Below are positions 9,390 to 17,720 of a stretch of DNA of 64,000 bases, piece after piece. The notes under the pieces are model-generated. The model was not told the origin of the DNA and did no database searches. It saw only the letters and a list, made by a program, of their open reading frames with translations. Numbering within the stretch: position 1 is the stretch's first letter; every line of letters begins with the position of its first letter. The position numbers and the translations under genes are program-made. Source of the DNA: Microbacterium terregens (GTDB lineage Bacteria > Actinomycetota > Actinomycetes > Actinomycetales > Microbacteriaceae); assembly GCF_039534975.1 (NCBI RefSeq), contig NZ_BAAAWH010000001.1, positions 1,364,001 through 1,428,000 of the forward strand, in the 5' to 3' direction.

Positions 9390-10457
9390 TCAGACCGGGC
9401 GGGCGCGCAGGTACTGCTTCGGCCAGTAGTCGATGTCAGCGCCGAGCTCGCCCGCGGCCCGCAGCGCGAAGTGCGGGTCGCGCAGCCACTCGCGTCCGGC
9501 CATGACTGCGTCGGCGTCACCGGCGGTGAGCACTTCCTCGGCCTGCGCGGCCTCGCTGATCAGGCCGACTGCGCTGACCGGAACCCCGGCGTCGCGGCGG
9601 ATATGCGCGGCGAAACCGACCTGATACCCGGGCCCGGTCAGAACGTTCTGGTGCGCGACGAGTCCGCCGCTGGAGACGTCGAAGAAGTCCGCCCCGCGCT
9701 CCGTCGCCCATCGCGCGACGGTCGAGGTGTCCTCGACGTTCCAGCCGCCCTCGGCCCAGTCCGATGCCGAGAAGCGGACGAAAAGAGGCGCGTCGGGCGC
9801 GGCATCCCGAACCGTCTCGACGATGCGCAGAAGCAGGCGGGCGCGGTTCTGCAGCGAACCGCCGTACTCGTCGGTGCGCACGTTCGACAGCGGGGAGAGG
9901 AACTGGTGCAGCAGGTAGCCGTGGGCGGCGTGGATCTCGAGCACCTGGAACCCGGCCTCGACAGCTCGTCGGGCGGCCGCAGCGAAATCGTCGACGACGT
10001 CATCGATCGCGGCGATGTCCATCGCGTGCGGCGGGGCGAAGCCGTCGAAGGGGATCGCGGACGGTGCGACCGTGATCCATCCTCCGGCGGGGTGCGGCAC
10101 GGAGCCGCGGTGACCGGACAACGGCGACCAGGTCGAGGCCTTGCGCCCGGCATGGGCGAGCTGCACGCCCGCGATCGCTCCGCGCGCCCGGATCGCCGCG
10201 ACGATCGGCGCCCACGCGTCCCGCTGCGCGTCGTTCCACAGCCCCGTGTCCTCGGGGGAGATGCGCGCCTGCGCCGAGACTGCCGTCGCCTCGGCCATCA
10301 CGACACCGGCGCCGCCGGAGGCGAACTGCGCCAGATGCGTGTGATGCCACTCCTGCGGTACGCCGTCCACCGCGCTGTACTGGCACATCGGCGCGACCCA
10401 GAGGCGGTTGCGTGCGGTGAGACCGCGCAGCGGAAGCGGGGAGAACAGCAGACTCAT
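9390..10457 (-). CDS. NADH:flavin oxidoreductase, YqjM/Old Yellow Enzyme family
   Basis: The 355-residue protein starts MSLLFSPLPLRGLTARN and carries the thermophilic-like OYE signatures: VAPMCQYSA near residue 25 (the Cys that tunes FMN potential), GVQLAHAGRKAS, EIHAAHGYLLHQFLSP with the substrate-binding His pair, and VMAGREWLRDPHF near the C-terminus. These FMN enzymes reduce activated alkenes with NAD(P)H and are often linked to stress or xenobiotic detoxification; the physiological substrate is unknown. The start is the ATG at 10455-10457. An in-frame extension upstream has no family similarity and runs into the divergent nnrD gene, whose start is only 31 bases away, so the two promoters must overlap. 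Confidence 0.9.
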   Translation of the reverse strand: MSLLFSPLPLRGLTARNRLWVAPMCQYSAVDGVPQEWHHTHLAQFASGGAGVVMAEATAVSAQARISPEDTGLWNDAQRDAWAPIVAAIRARGAIAGVQLAHAGRKASTWSPLSGHRGSVPHPAGGWITVAPSAIPFDGFAPPHAMDIAAIDDVVDDFAAAARRAVEAGFQVLEIHAAHGYLLHQFLSPLSNVRTDEYGGSLQNRARLLLRIVETVRDAAPDAPLFVRFSASDWAEGGWNVEDTSTVARWATERGADFFDVSSGGLVAHQNVLTGPGYQVGFAAHIRRDAGVPVSAVGLISEAAQAEEVLTAGDADAVMAGREWLRDPHFALRAAGELGADIDYWPKQYLRARPV

Positions 10458-10476
10458 CGAGTGACTCCAACGCGGG

Positions 10477-10482
10477 TAGGGT
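10477..10482 (+). promoter_or_regulatory. -10 element of leaderless nnrD
   Basis: TAGGGT is followed by 6 bases and the ATG at 10489; there is no Shine-Dalgarno sequence. Confidence 0.6.
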
Positions 10483-10488
10483 GTCGGC

Positions 10489-11352
10489 ATGTCCGACTCA
10501 GGCACGGCCGGTTCACGCAGAATCGGCGTGTGGACGGTGCAGGACACGGCGCGGGCCCTTCGGAGGCCAACCGTCGACGATGACAAGTATTCCCGCGGCG
10601 TCCTCGGCATGCGCACCGGATCCGAGGCGTATCCGGGTGCGGCCGTCCTCGGCGTCGAGGCCGCGTGGCGCACCGGCCTGGGGATGGTGCGCTATCTCGG
10701 ACCCGCGGCGCCGACCTCGCTCGTGCTGCAGCGGCGCCCCGAGACCGTTACGGTCGACGGACGCGTGCAGGCATGGCTGATCGGCTCGGGCATGGACGCT
10801 GCGCTCAGATCGGATGCCGAGACCGCCGCGCTGCGCGGCATCCTGTCGTCGTCGCTGCCCGTCGTTGCCGACGCCGGCGCGCTGGATCTGGTGCCCGGGG
10901 CGATCGCGCCGATGATCGTGACGCCGCACGCGGGGGAGCACGCCCGTCTGCGCGCGGCTCTGGGGCTGCCCGAGGTCTCCCCGGCGGATGAGCGCACCCG
11001 CGCCGCCGCAGCGCTGGAGACGGCCGCCGAGCTCGGCGCCACGGTCGTGCTCAAGGGCTCGATCACCATCGTCGCCTCACCGGGCGGGCCGGCGACGGCG
11101 GTCTCGGCGGGAACGCCATGGCTTGCGACAGCCGGCACCGGTGACGTCTTGGCCGGCGCCATCGGCGCGCTCGTCGCCGGCGGGGGATCCGCGGGCGATC
11201 TCAGCGCCCTCGCGGCCGCCGCGGTATGGCTGCACGGCCGCGCGGCGTCCCTGGCGGCCGGCGATTTCGGGCCGGCCGGTGGGCCCGTCACCGCGATGGA
11301 TGTCGCCGCGGCGCTGCCGCGCGCCGTCGCCGAGGCGCTCGCCACGCGCTGA
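10489..11352 (+). CDS. nnrD: ADP-dependent NAD(P)H-hydrate dehydratase
   Basis: The 287-residue protein is a ribokinase-fold CARKD enzyme that dehydrates damaged NAD(P)H hydrates (S-form) back to NAD(P)H using ADP. Visible motifs are KYSRGVLGMRTGSEAYPGA near residue 40, VTPHAGEHARL near 145, VLKGSITIVASPGG near 185 and the nucleotide-binding TAGTGDVLAGAIGAL near 215, which includes the catalytic Asp of GTGD. The fused NnrE epimerase domain found in E. coli is absent, and no separate epimerase gene is seen in this window. The start is fixed by the TAGGGT-N6-ATG arrangement. Confidence 0.9.
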   Translation: MSDSGTAGSRRIGVWTVQDTARALRRPTVDDDKYSRGVLGMRTGSEAYPGAAVLGVEAAWRTGLGMVRYLGPAAPTSLVLQRRPETVTVDGRVQAWLIGSGMDAALRSDAETAALRGILSSSLPVVADAGALDLVPGAIAPMIVTPHAGEHARLRAALGLPEVSPADERTRAAAALETAAELGATVVLKGSITIVASPGGPATAVSAGTPWLATAGTGDVLAGAIGALVAGGGSAGDLSALAAAAVWLHGRAASLAAGDFGPAGGPVTAMDVAAALPRAVAEALATR

Positions 11353-11361
11353 GTGCCGACG

Positions 11362-11391
11362 TGCTGCGCGGCGGCCTGACGCGGCGCAGCA
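11362..11391 (+). terminator. Hairpin after nnrD
   Basis: TGCTGCGC (11362-11369) pairs with GCGCAGCA (11384-11391) just after the nnrD stop and before the next leaderless gene. There is no T tract, as is usual at this base composition. Confidence 0.45.
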
Positions 11392-11420
11392 ACGAACCCG
11401 GCGCGGGCGGCGCGGCCGCC

Positions 11421-11426
11421 TAGAAT
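11421..11426 (+). promoter_or_regulatory. -10 element of a leaderless membrane-protein gene
   Basis: TAGAAT is followed by 6 bases and the GTG at 11433. Confidence 0.6.
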
Positions 11427-11432
11427 CGACAG

Positions 11433-12653
11433 GTGTCGAGACGCGCGGTGCTGTGGATCGGGTTCGCGATCGTTCATCTCGTCGTCGGCGTCCTCGGGTT
11501 CGTGCTGCCCGGCGAAGCGATGGGTGATGTCACCAACGTGTACGGCCCGTGGTCGACGGCCGCGATGGAGGGCCGCGGGATCGTCGGGATCAGCCAGGCG
11601 TGGGTCTATCCGCAGCTGGCCCTGGTGCCGATGATCCTCGCGCAGGGTTTCACCTGGATCGCGGGTTACGAGGTCGCGTGGGCGATCCTGGTCACCCTCT
11701 GCGACGCGCTCGCCTTCGCCCTGCTCGTCGGAAAGGCCCGCTCGCGCGGACGGATCGCGGGGGCGTGGTTCTGGCTGGCGTTCATCGTGCTCCTCGGACC
11801 CGTGGGCCTGTACCGACTCGACGGGGTCACGGTCGCGCTCTCGGTGGCAGCTTGCCTCTGGCTGGTCGGGCGCCCCTGGCTCGCGTCGATCCTGCTGGCG
11901 GTCGCGACCTGGATCAAGGTGTGGCCGGCCGCGCTGCTGGCCGCGGCGGTGATCGCCATCCGCCGCCGCGTCGCGCTGGTAGCCGGGGCGTTGATCGTGT
12001 CGGCGGCGACGCTCACCGCCGTGATCGCGGCGGGAGGCGGCCGGCACGTGCTCGGGTTCGTCACGGGCCAGACCGACCGTGGGCTGCAACTGGAGGCGCC
12101 GGTCAGCGCGTACTATCTCTGGCGCGCCGTGCTCGGCATCCCCGGTTCGTTCATCTATTACGACCGGGACCTGCTCACGTTCCAGGTCGCCGGCCCGCAG
12201 ATCGACGCGGTGATCACCGTGATGACGCCGCTGCTCGTGCTCGCGGTGCTCGGTGTGGCGGTTCTGGGTGCCTACAAGGCCTGGCGCGGGGCGGTCTTCC
12301 TGAGGCTGTTCCCGCCGTTGGCGCTGTCTCTGGTCCTGGCGTTCGTCGTGTTCAACAAGGTCGGATCCCCGCAGTACATCGCCTGGATCGTCGCACCGCT
12401 CGTGCTCGGTCTCGTCGTGGACCGGCGGCGCTGGTGGCGCCCCGCCTGGCTGGGCCTGGGCATCGCCTTCCTGACGCAGCTGGTCTACCCGACGATGTAC
12501 GGGGCGCTGCTGAACGCCGGTGCCATCCCGACGGCGGTCCTGACTCTGCGCAATGCGCTCCTGGTCGTCCTGCTCGCGTGGGCGATCGTTCGACTCGCGC
12601 GCGTCCCCCGGCGCGTCCCCGCGCTCCTGCCTGCCGCCATCCCGCTCGCCTGA
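11433..12653 (+). CDS. GT87-like polyprenol-dependent (mannosyl)transferase, integral membrane protein
   Basis: The 406-residue protein has about ten hydrophobic segments starting with residues 4-28, and a short extracytoplasmic loop after the first helix containing YGPWS. This topology, and the ATWIKVWPAALL segment, fit DUF2029/GT87 transferases, which use polyprenyl-phosphate mannose to extend cell-envelope glycolipids or glycans in actinobacteria. Sugar and acceptor cannot be assigned. The GTG start follows a TAGAAT element by 6 bases. It stands alone between nnrD and the thiamine-binding protein gene, 13 bases upstream of the latter. Confidence 0.65.
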   Translation: MSRRAVLWIGFAIVHLVVGVLGFVLPGEAMGDVTNVYGPWSTAAMEGRGIVGISQAWVYPQLALVPMILAQGFTWIAGYEVAWAILVTLCDALAFALLVGKARSRGRIAGAWFWLAFIVLLGPVGLYRLDGVTVALSVAACLWLVGRPWLASILLAVATWIKVWPAALLAAAVIAIRRRVALVAGALIVSAATLTAVIAAGGGRHVLGFVTGQTDRGLQLEAPVSAYYLWRAVLGIPGSFIYYDRDLLTFQVAGPQIDAVITVMTPLLVLAVLGVAVLGAYKAWRGAVFLRLFPPLALSLVLAFVVFNKVGSPQYIAWIVAPLVLGLVVDRRRWWRPAWLGLGIAFLTQLVYPTMYGALLNAGAIPTAVLTLRNALLVVLLAWAIVRLARVPRRVPALLPAAIPLA

Positions 12654-12666
12654 TCCGGAGGTTCCC

Positions 12667-13038
12667 ATGCTCGTCGCCTTCTCCGTCGCTCCCAGCGGCA
12701 CTCCCACGGACGCCGCACGCGGCATCCCCGACGCCACCGGCCCGGGCTCCGCGGACGCCTCGGTGCACGATGCCGTCGCCGCCGCCGTGCGGATCGTGCG
12801 CGAGTCGGGCCTGCCGCATCGCACCACCTCGATGTTCACCGAGATCGAGGGGGAATGGGACGAGGTCTTCGCGGTGATAAAGCGCGCGACCGACGCGGTG
12901 CTGCCGTTCGGATCGCGGGTCTCGCTCGTCCTGAAGGCCGACATCCGTCCCGGGTTCACCGGAGAGATCGAAGGCAAGATCGCGCGTCTCGAGCGCGCAC
13001 TCGACACACCCCCCGACAGCGACTTCGAATCCGTCTGA
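12667..13038 (+). CDS. Thiamine-binding protein, MTH1187/YkoF superfamily (DUF77)
   Basis: The 123-residue protein starts MLVAFSVAPSG and contains the ferredoxin-like MTH1187 fold signature HRTTSMFTEIEGEWDEVF, followed by SRVSLVLKADIRPGF. Members bind thiamine or its pyrimidine part; in some operons they accompany thiamine or hydroxymethylpyrimidine transporters, but no transporter is next to this gene. A Shine-Dalgarno (CCGGAGG) lies 6 bases before the ATG, so it is likely read on from the membrane-protein gene upstream. An approximately 25-residue insert rich in Ala/Pro/Asp after the first strand (TPTDAARGIPDATGPGSA) is longer than in the archaeal prototypes. Confidence 0.8.
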   Translation: MLVAFSVAPSGTPTDAARGIPDATGPGSADASVHDAVAAAVRIVRESGLPHRTTSMFTEIEGEWDEVFAVIKRATDAVLPFGSRVSLVLKADIRPGFTGEIEGKIARLERALDTPPDSDFESV

Positions 13039-13087
13039 CCGGACAGGCCAGCCCACGTCAGGACACGGCCGAGCCGGCCGGTCGGCC

Positions 13088-13093
13088 TAGGCT
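13088..13093 (+). promoter_or_regulatory. -10 element of the leaderless NUDIX gene
   Basis: TAGGCT is followed by 6 bases and the ATG at 13100. Confidence 0.6.
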
Positions 13094-13099
13094 GGGCGG

Positions 13100-13906
13100 A
13101 TGCCAGAGCCGACATCCTCCGACCGCGCCGTGCGAGCGCTCGAGGACGTGACCGGAACCACCCGCCCCCGACGCCCCGGAGACGGGACCGATCCCGACGT
13201 GCCCGTCGCCGCCACCGTGGTGATCGTGCGGGACACTCCGGCCGGCCCCGCGGTCCTGATGATCGAGCGACCCGACCGGGGCTCCTTCGCCGGTGCCTGG
13301 GTCTTTCCCGGCGGCAAGCTGGAAGCCGCCGACCGCGCCGGGGCGGATGAGGTGCTCGGCGCCGAGCATGACGTGCTCGACGACGGGATCATCGAGCGGG
13401 CGACGTCGGACGAGCTGGCCGCCGCGCATCAGGCCGGGGCGCGGGAGACGCAGGAGGAGACGGGCCTGCGGGTGGATGCCGCGTCCCTGGTCGGCGTGTC
13501 CTGCTGGGATCCGCCACCGGGCATCGCGCTGCGCATCCGGACGTGGTTCTTCCTCGCGAGCGATCCGGGCGGGGACCTCGTCCTCGCGCCGGACGAGGTC
13601 GCGGCCGCCCAGTGGGTGCGGCCGGCCGAGATGCTGGCACGTCACGGCCGCGGAGAGGTCACCCTGTACCCGCCGACCTGGGTCACCCTGCACGATCTGG
13701 CCGGCCAGGCCGACGCGGACGCCATGCTCGCCAAGGCGCGGATGAGCGGCATCCGTCGTTTCGAGACCGTCGCGTGGCGCGGGGGCGACGGCCCCGTGCT
13801 GCTCTGGCAGGGCGACGCGGCGTACGAGGACGAGGCAGCGGACGCGGCATCCCGCCACCGCCTGGAAATGGCCGCCCTGCCGTGGATCTACACCCGCACC
13901 GACTGA
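13100..13906 (+). CDS. NUDIX hydrolase
   Basis: The 268-residue protein has VFPGGKLE at about residue 70 and AGARETQEETGLRV at about residue 113. The Nudix box is therefore interrupted by an insertion of some 30 residues between the GG(K) part and the REXXEE helix, as in the NUDT19/acyl-CoA diphosphatase-like branch. A substrate of the nucleoside-diphosphate-linked type (such as an acyl-CoA) is a family-level guess only. The C-terminal domain after residue 150 keeps the normal strand order (ISCWDPP-like strand, WVRPAEML). The gene is leaderless and convergent with metX, with only 6 bases between the two stop codons. Confidence 0.85.
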   Translation: MPEPTSSDRAVRALEDVTGTTRPRRPGDGTDPDVPVAATVVIVRDTPAGPAVLMIERPDRGSFAGAWVFPGGKLEAADRAGADEVLGAEHDVLDDGIIERATSDELAAAHQAGARETQEETGLRVDAASLVGVSCWDPPPGIALRIRTWFFLASDPGGDLVLAPDEVAAAQWVRPAEMLARHGRGEVTLYPPTWVTLHDLAGQADADAMLAKARMSGIRRFETVAWRGGDGPVLLWQGDAAYEDEAADAASRHRLEMAALPWIYTRTD

Positions 13907-13912
13907 CCGGGT

Positions 13913-15124
13913 TCAGCGGTCGGGCGACTCCAGCAGCTGCCGCAGGTGAGCGCCCACGGCCGTCGACTCGATGAGGAAGCCGTCGTGCCCGAAGTCGCTG
14001 GTCACCACGACGGCGCCGTCGCCGAGAGTCGTCCGCACGCCGCGGGCGATGCGGTGCTGGCCGTCGACCGGGAACAGCCGGTCGCTGTCGATCCCGAGGA
14101 CGAGGGTGGTCGCCGTGACGCGGCCGAGCGCGTCTTCGACTCCGCCGCGGTCACGGCCGACGTCGTGCGAATTCATCGCCTCGACGAGCGTGATGTAGCT
14201 GTTCGCGTCGAAGCGCCGGGTGAAGCGGTTGCCGTGGAAATCGAGGTACGACGCGACGGCGAACCGTCCGCCGTGGCCGAGCGGGCTCACTCCGGACTGC
14301 CATGACCGCTGGAATCGCTGGTTCAGTTCGGTCGGGGACCGGTAGTTCAGCAGCGCCATGCGCCGCGCCAGAGCCAGGCCACGGTGCGGCCCATCGCCGT
14401 CGCCGGCGTCGTAGTACTCGCCGCCCTGGAAGCGAGGATCGATGTGGATCGCCTCCAGCTGCACGGAGTTGAGCGCGATCTGGTCAGCGGTGTTGACCGG
14501 GGGTGCCGACAGGATGCCGAGGCGCTCCACCCGGTCGGGCATGCTGACAGCCCACTCCAGTGCATGCATCCCGCCCATCGAGCCGCCGACGACGCCCGCC
14601 CACACGTCGATGCCCAGTTCGTCGGCGAGACGAACCTGCGCGGCGACCTGGTCGCGGATCGTGAGATAGGGAAAGCGCGAGGCCCACTCGTACCCGTCGG
14701 ACGCGATGCTCGACGGGCCGGTCGAGCCCTGACATCCACCCAGCATGTTGGGTGCGATGACGAACCAGGTGTCGGTATCGATCGGGGCCCCTGGGCCGAC
14801 GATGTCGTGCCACCATCCCTCGGTGGGATGCCCGGGCCCGGCCTCGCCGCGCACGTGGCTGTCGCCGGTCAGCGCGTGCAGGATCAGCACCGCGTTGTCG
14901 CGTGCGGGGGACAGCTCGCCCCAGGTCTCGTAGGCGAGGCGGTAGGCGGGCAGCTCCTGCCCACCCTCCGTCCGGAAGGAACCGAACCCGGCGAAACGGC
15001 GCTCGCCGACGGCATCACCGTCGCGCCACGCGCCGGTGGCCGGTGGCCGGCCGAGCAGCATCCGCGCGTCGGACTCCGTGATCGGCGCGCTCGGCACCGT
15101 GTCTTCGGAGGTCTGCCAGTCCAT
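13913..15124 (-). CDS. metX: Homoserine O-acetyltransferase
   Basis: The 403-residue alpha/beta hydrolase-fold enzyme acetylates homoserine with acetyl-CoA, the first committed step of methionine synthesis. The nucleophile elbow is GGSMGGMHALEW with Ser near residue 181. HALTGDSHVRGEAGPGHP, WFVIAPNMLGGCQGSTGP and the C-terminal DFGHDGFLIE (catalytic His) are all present. The product feeds MetY, encoded at 16216-17538. The start ATG at 15122-15124 gives the conserved length; the upstream open frame has no similarity. The C-terminus is complete. Confidence 0.95.
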   Translation of the reverse strand: MDWQTSEDTVPSAPITESDARMLLGRPPATGAWRDGDAVGERRFAGFGSFRTEGGQELPAYRLAYETWGELSPARDNAVLILHALTGDSHVRGEAGPGHPTEGWWHDIVGPGAPIDTDTWFVIAPNMLGGCQGSTGPSSIASDGYEWASRFPYLTIRDQVAAQVRLADELGIDVWAGVVGGSMGGMHALEWAVSMPDRVERLGILSAPPVNTADQIALNSVQLEAIHIDPRFQGGEYYDAGDGDGPHRGLALARRMALLNYRSPTELNQRFQRSWQSGVSPLGHGGRFAVASYLDFHGNRFTRRFDANSYITLVEAMNSHDVGRDRGGVEDALGRVTATTLVLGIDSDRLFPVDGQHRIARGVRTTLGDGAVVVTSDFGHDGFLIESTAVGAHLRQLLESPDR

Positions 15125-15188
15125 CTGGCCATTCTCCCCGGTTTCCCGGCGGGCTCGACCGCGTGTTACGCCTGTCCGCGGGCGGGAG

Positions 15189-15194
15189 TACGGT
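15189..15194 (+). promoter_or_regulatory. -10 element of a leaderless squalene-cyclase-like gene
   Basis: TACGGT is followed by 7 bases and the ATG at 15202. This short gap is also the upstream region of metX on the other strand. Confidence 0.5.
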
Positions 15195-15201
15195 GCTCGG
15201 C

Positions 15202-16143
15202 ATGGATGTGATCGAATACCTGCTCGATTCCGATCCCGCGATCCGCTGGCAGGTCCTGCGGGACCTGACGGAGGCCTCCGCCGATGAGGTCGCCGCCGAG
15301 CGCGCACGCGTCGCCGTCGAGGGATGGGGGGCGCAGCTTCTCGCCGACCAGGCCGAGAACGGACTGTGGGACGACGGCGTGTACCGGCCGGGGTGGGTCG
15401 ATGAGAGCCGACCGTTCTACGACGCCTGGACCGGGACGCACCCCTCGCTCGAGCTGCTGCGGGAGTTCGGCGCTGATCCGGCGGCGCCGGAGGTCGTGGA
15501 GGCGATCACCCTGGTTCGCGAGAAAGTGCAGTGGGACTACGCCGGCGAGCCGTACTTCCAGGGCGAGGTCGAGCCGTGCATCAACGGCGGTGCGCTGGCG
15601 AACGCCGCGTACTTCGGGCAGGACGGGTCGCACATCGTCGAGACGCTGCTGGCCGGTCAGCTGCCCGACGGCGGGTGGAACTGCTGGGACGAGGACGGCA
15701 CCAGCCGGTCGTCCTTCCACTCGACCATCTGCGTGCTCGAGGGGCTGTGGGCCTGGGAGCAGGCGACCGGTGGATCGGATGCCGCGGCTGCCGCGCGCGC
15801 GAAAGGCGACGAGTACCTTCTCGAACGACGTCTGTTCCGACGCGCATCGACCGGAGAGGCGATCGACCCGCGCTTCACGATGCCCTCCTTCCCGACCCGG
15901 TGGTACTACGACGTGCTGCGCGGACTCGACTACTTCCGCCGAGCGCGCCCGGAACGGGACCCCCGCTGCGCGGAGGCCATCGAGCTCCTGCGCGGCAAGC
16001 AGCTCCCGTTCGGTCTGTGGAAGCTCGAACTGACCCACCAGGGCCCCACTCCGTTCGCGATGGGGGGAGAGCATGAGGGGTTTCCGAGCAGGTGGATCAC
16101 GCTGCGGGCGCTACGCGTCCTGCGTTGGTGGGATGCCGCCTGA
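15202..16143 (+). CDS. Squalene-cyclase/prenyltransferase-fold protein of unknown function
   Basis: The 313-residue protein is built of alpha-alpha barrel repeats. The segment QLPDGGWNCWDEDGTSRSSF resembles the QW repeat of squalene/oxidosqualene cyclases and prenyltransferase beta subunits. The DXDD catalytic motif of squalene-hopene cyclases is not visible and the protein is about half their length, so it is unlikely to be a hopene cyclase. Similar single-domain proteins are annotated only as squalene-cyclase-like. It lies between metX and metY but runs opposite to both. Confidence 0.65.
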   Translation: MDVIEYLLDSDPAIRWQVLRDLTEASADEVAAERARVAVEGWGAQLLADQAENGLWDDGVYRPGWVDESRPFYDAWTGTHPSLELLREFGADPAAPEVVEAITLVREKVQWDYAGEPYFQGEVEPCINGGALANAAYFGQDGSHIVETLLAGQLPDGGWNCWDEDGTSRSSFHSTICVLEGLWAWEQATGGSDAAAAARAKGDEYLLERRLFRRASTGEAIDPRFTMPSFPTRWYYDVLRGLDYFRRARPERDPRCAEAIELLRGKQLPFGLWKLELTHQGPTPFAMGGEHEGFPSRWITLRALRVLRWWDAA

Positions 16144-16160
16144 GACCACGGTCGCATCGC

Positions 16161-16195
16161 CGAAGCGCCCGGCCACGCGGTGACCGGGCGCTTCG
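16161..16195. terminator. Bidirectional hairpin between the cyclase-like gene and metY
   Basis: A 12-bp perfect inverted repeat (16161-16172 and 16184-16195) separates the two convergent genes. Confidence 0.75.
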
Positions 16196-16215
16196 AGCGT
16201 GCAGCGGTGCGGCGC

Positions 16216-17538
16216 TCAGGCGCGGGCGGCCTCGCTGACCTTGCGAGCGGCGGCCAGAGCCTGCTCGAGGTCGGCCTTGATGTCGTCGATGTTCTCCAGA
16301 CCGAGCGACAGGCGCACCAGACCCGGCGTGACACCACTGGTGAGCTGCTGCTCGGGGGTGAGCTGGGAGTGCGTCGTGGAGGCCGGGTGGATCACCAGCG
16401 AGCGCACGTCACCGATGTTCGCGAGGTGGCTGAACAGCGTCAGCGTGTTGACGAACTCGCGTCCGGCCTCGACACCGCCCTTCAGCTCGAAGGACAGCAC
16501 GGCGCCCACGCCCTTCGGGGCGTACTCGTTGGCCTTGGCGTACCAGGGCGAGCTGGGCAGGCCCGAGTAGTTGACCGAGGCGACGTCGGGGTGATCCTCG
16601 AGCCACTCGGCGGTCTCCTGCGCGTTCTGGACGTGGCGCTCGATGCGCAGCGACAACGTCTCGATGCCCTGGATCAGCAGCCATGCGCTCTGCGGAGAGA
16701 TCGCGGCACCGAGGTCGCGCAGCAGCTGCACGCGCGCCTTGATGATGTAAGCGAGGCCGTCGCCGACGGCCGCGGTGTAGCTCGCGCCGTGATAGCTGGG
16801 GTCCGGAACGGTCAGGCCGGGGAACTTGTCGACGTTCTTCGACCACTCGAAGGTGCCGCCGTCGACGATGACGCCGCCGATGACCGTGCCGTGACCGCCG
16901 AGGAACTTGGTGGCCGAGTGCACGATGATGTCCGCGCCGAACTCGAACGGCTTGATCAGGTACGGGGTCGCGATCGTGTTGTCCACGATGAGCGGGACGC
17001 CGCTCTCGTGCGCAACGTCGGCCACGGTGCGGATGTCGAGGATGTTGATCTTCGGGTTGCCGATCGTCTCGGCGAAGAAGAGCTTGGTGTTCGGGCGCAC
17101 AGCCGCGCGCCATTCCTCGGGGTCGTCCTGGTTCTCGACGAACGTCACGTCGATGCCGAGCTTGGCGAGGGTGTACTTGAACAGGTTGTAGGTGCCGCCG
17201 TAGATGGAGCTCGACGAGACGATGTGGTCGCCGGACTCGGCGATGTTGAGGATCGCGAACGTCGTCGCAGACTGACCGCTGGCCACGAGGAGGGCACCGG
17301 TGCCGCCTTCGAGCGCCGCGACGCGCTGCTCGACGACATCCTGGGTCGGGTTCTGGATGCGCGTGTAGATGTTTCCGAACTCCGCCAGAGCGAACAGGTT
17401 CGCGGCATGCGTCGTGTCATCGAAGACGTACGACGTCGTCTGGTAGATGGGGGTGGCGCGGGCCTTGGTCACGGGGTCGGGCTGGGCGCCGGAGTGGATC
17501 TGCTTGGTCTCGAAGCGCCAGTTCTCGGGTGCGGACAT
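16216..17538 (-). CDS. metY: O-acetylhomoserine sulfhydrylase
   Basis: The 440-residue Cys/Met-metabolism PLP enzyme condenses O-acetylhomoserine with sulfide (or methanethiol), bypassing transsulfuration. It starts MSAPENWRFETKQIHSGAQP and contains YTRIQNPTQDVVEQRVAALE, SGQSATTFAIL and the PLP-lysine motif SATKFLGGHGTVIGG with Lys near residue 211. LSLGLENIDDIKADLEQAL closes the C-terminus. It pairs functionally with metX 1.1 kb away, with an oppositely oriented gene in between. The first of two possible starts (17580) is rejected because the family begins at MSAPENW. Confidence 0.95.
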   Translation of the reverse strand: MSAPENWRFETKQIHSGAQPDPVTKARATPIYQTTSYVFDDTTHAANLFALAEFGNIYTRIQNPTQDVVEQRVAALEGGTGALLVASGQSATTFAILNIAESGDHIVSSSSIYGGTYNLFKYTLAKLGIDVTFVENQDDPEEWRAAVRPNTKLFFAETIGNPKINILDIRTVADVAHESGVPLIVDNTIATPYLIKPFEFGADIIVHSATKFLGGHGTVIGGVIVDGGTFEWSKNVDKFPGLTVPDPSYHGASYTAAVGDGLAYIIKARVQLLRDLGAAISPQSAWLLIQGIETLSLRIERHVQNAQETAEWLEDHPDVASVNYSGLPSSPWYAKANEYAPKGVGAVLSFELKGGVEAGREFVNTLTLFSHLANIGDVRSLVIHPASTTHSQLTPEQQLTSGVTPGLVRLSLGLENIDDIKADLEQALAAARKVSEAARA

Positions 17539-17594
17539 GTGCGTGCTCCTGCGGGTGGGTCGGGCGGCGACGGCGGACACCGGGGCCTGAGTCG

Positions 17595-17623
17595 AGACTA
17601 GGTAGTGGCGCGTTTGTCAACAA
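17595..17623 (-). promoter_or_regulatory. Probable metY promoter
   Basis: Read on the minus strand, TTGTTG (17618-17623) and TAGTCT (17595-17600) are separated by 17 bases. The predicted start would leave a leader of about 50 bases before metY. Confidence 0.45.
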
Positions 17624-17708
17624 CGAAGGGGAAATGTGACGTAACACCGGCGACCTGTCGCCGGGGCGCCGAGACGGCGACGTGGCGTTTCGGGGAAGCG
17701 AACGTGGG

Positions 17709-17714
17709 TAGCGT
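17709..17714 (+). promoter_or_regulatory. -10 element of the leaderless SDR gene
   Basis: TAGCGT is followed by 6 bases and the ATG at 17721. Confidence 0.6.
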
Positions 17715-17720
17715 TGTCGC

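Noticed and set aside
10692..13115. Minus-strand frame of about 800 codons
   Set aside because: It is an antisense shadow of nnrD, the GT87 gene and the thiamine-binding gene; composition is typical of high-G+C shadows.
15163..15201. SAM or other methionine-linked riboswitch before metX or metY
   Set aside because: The gaps are short (77 bases before metX) and no conserved aptamer pattern is visible.
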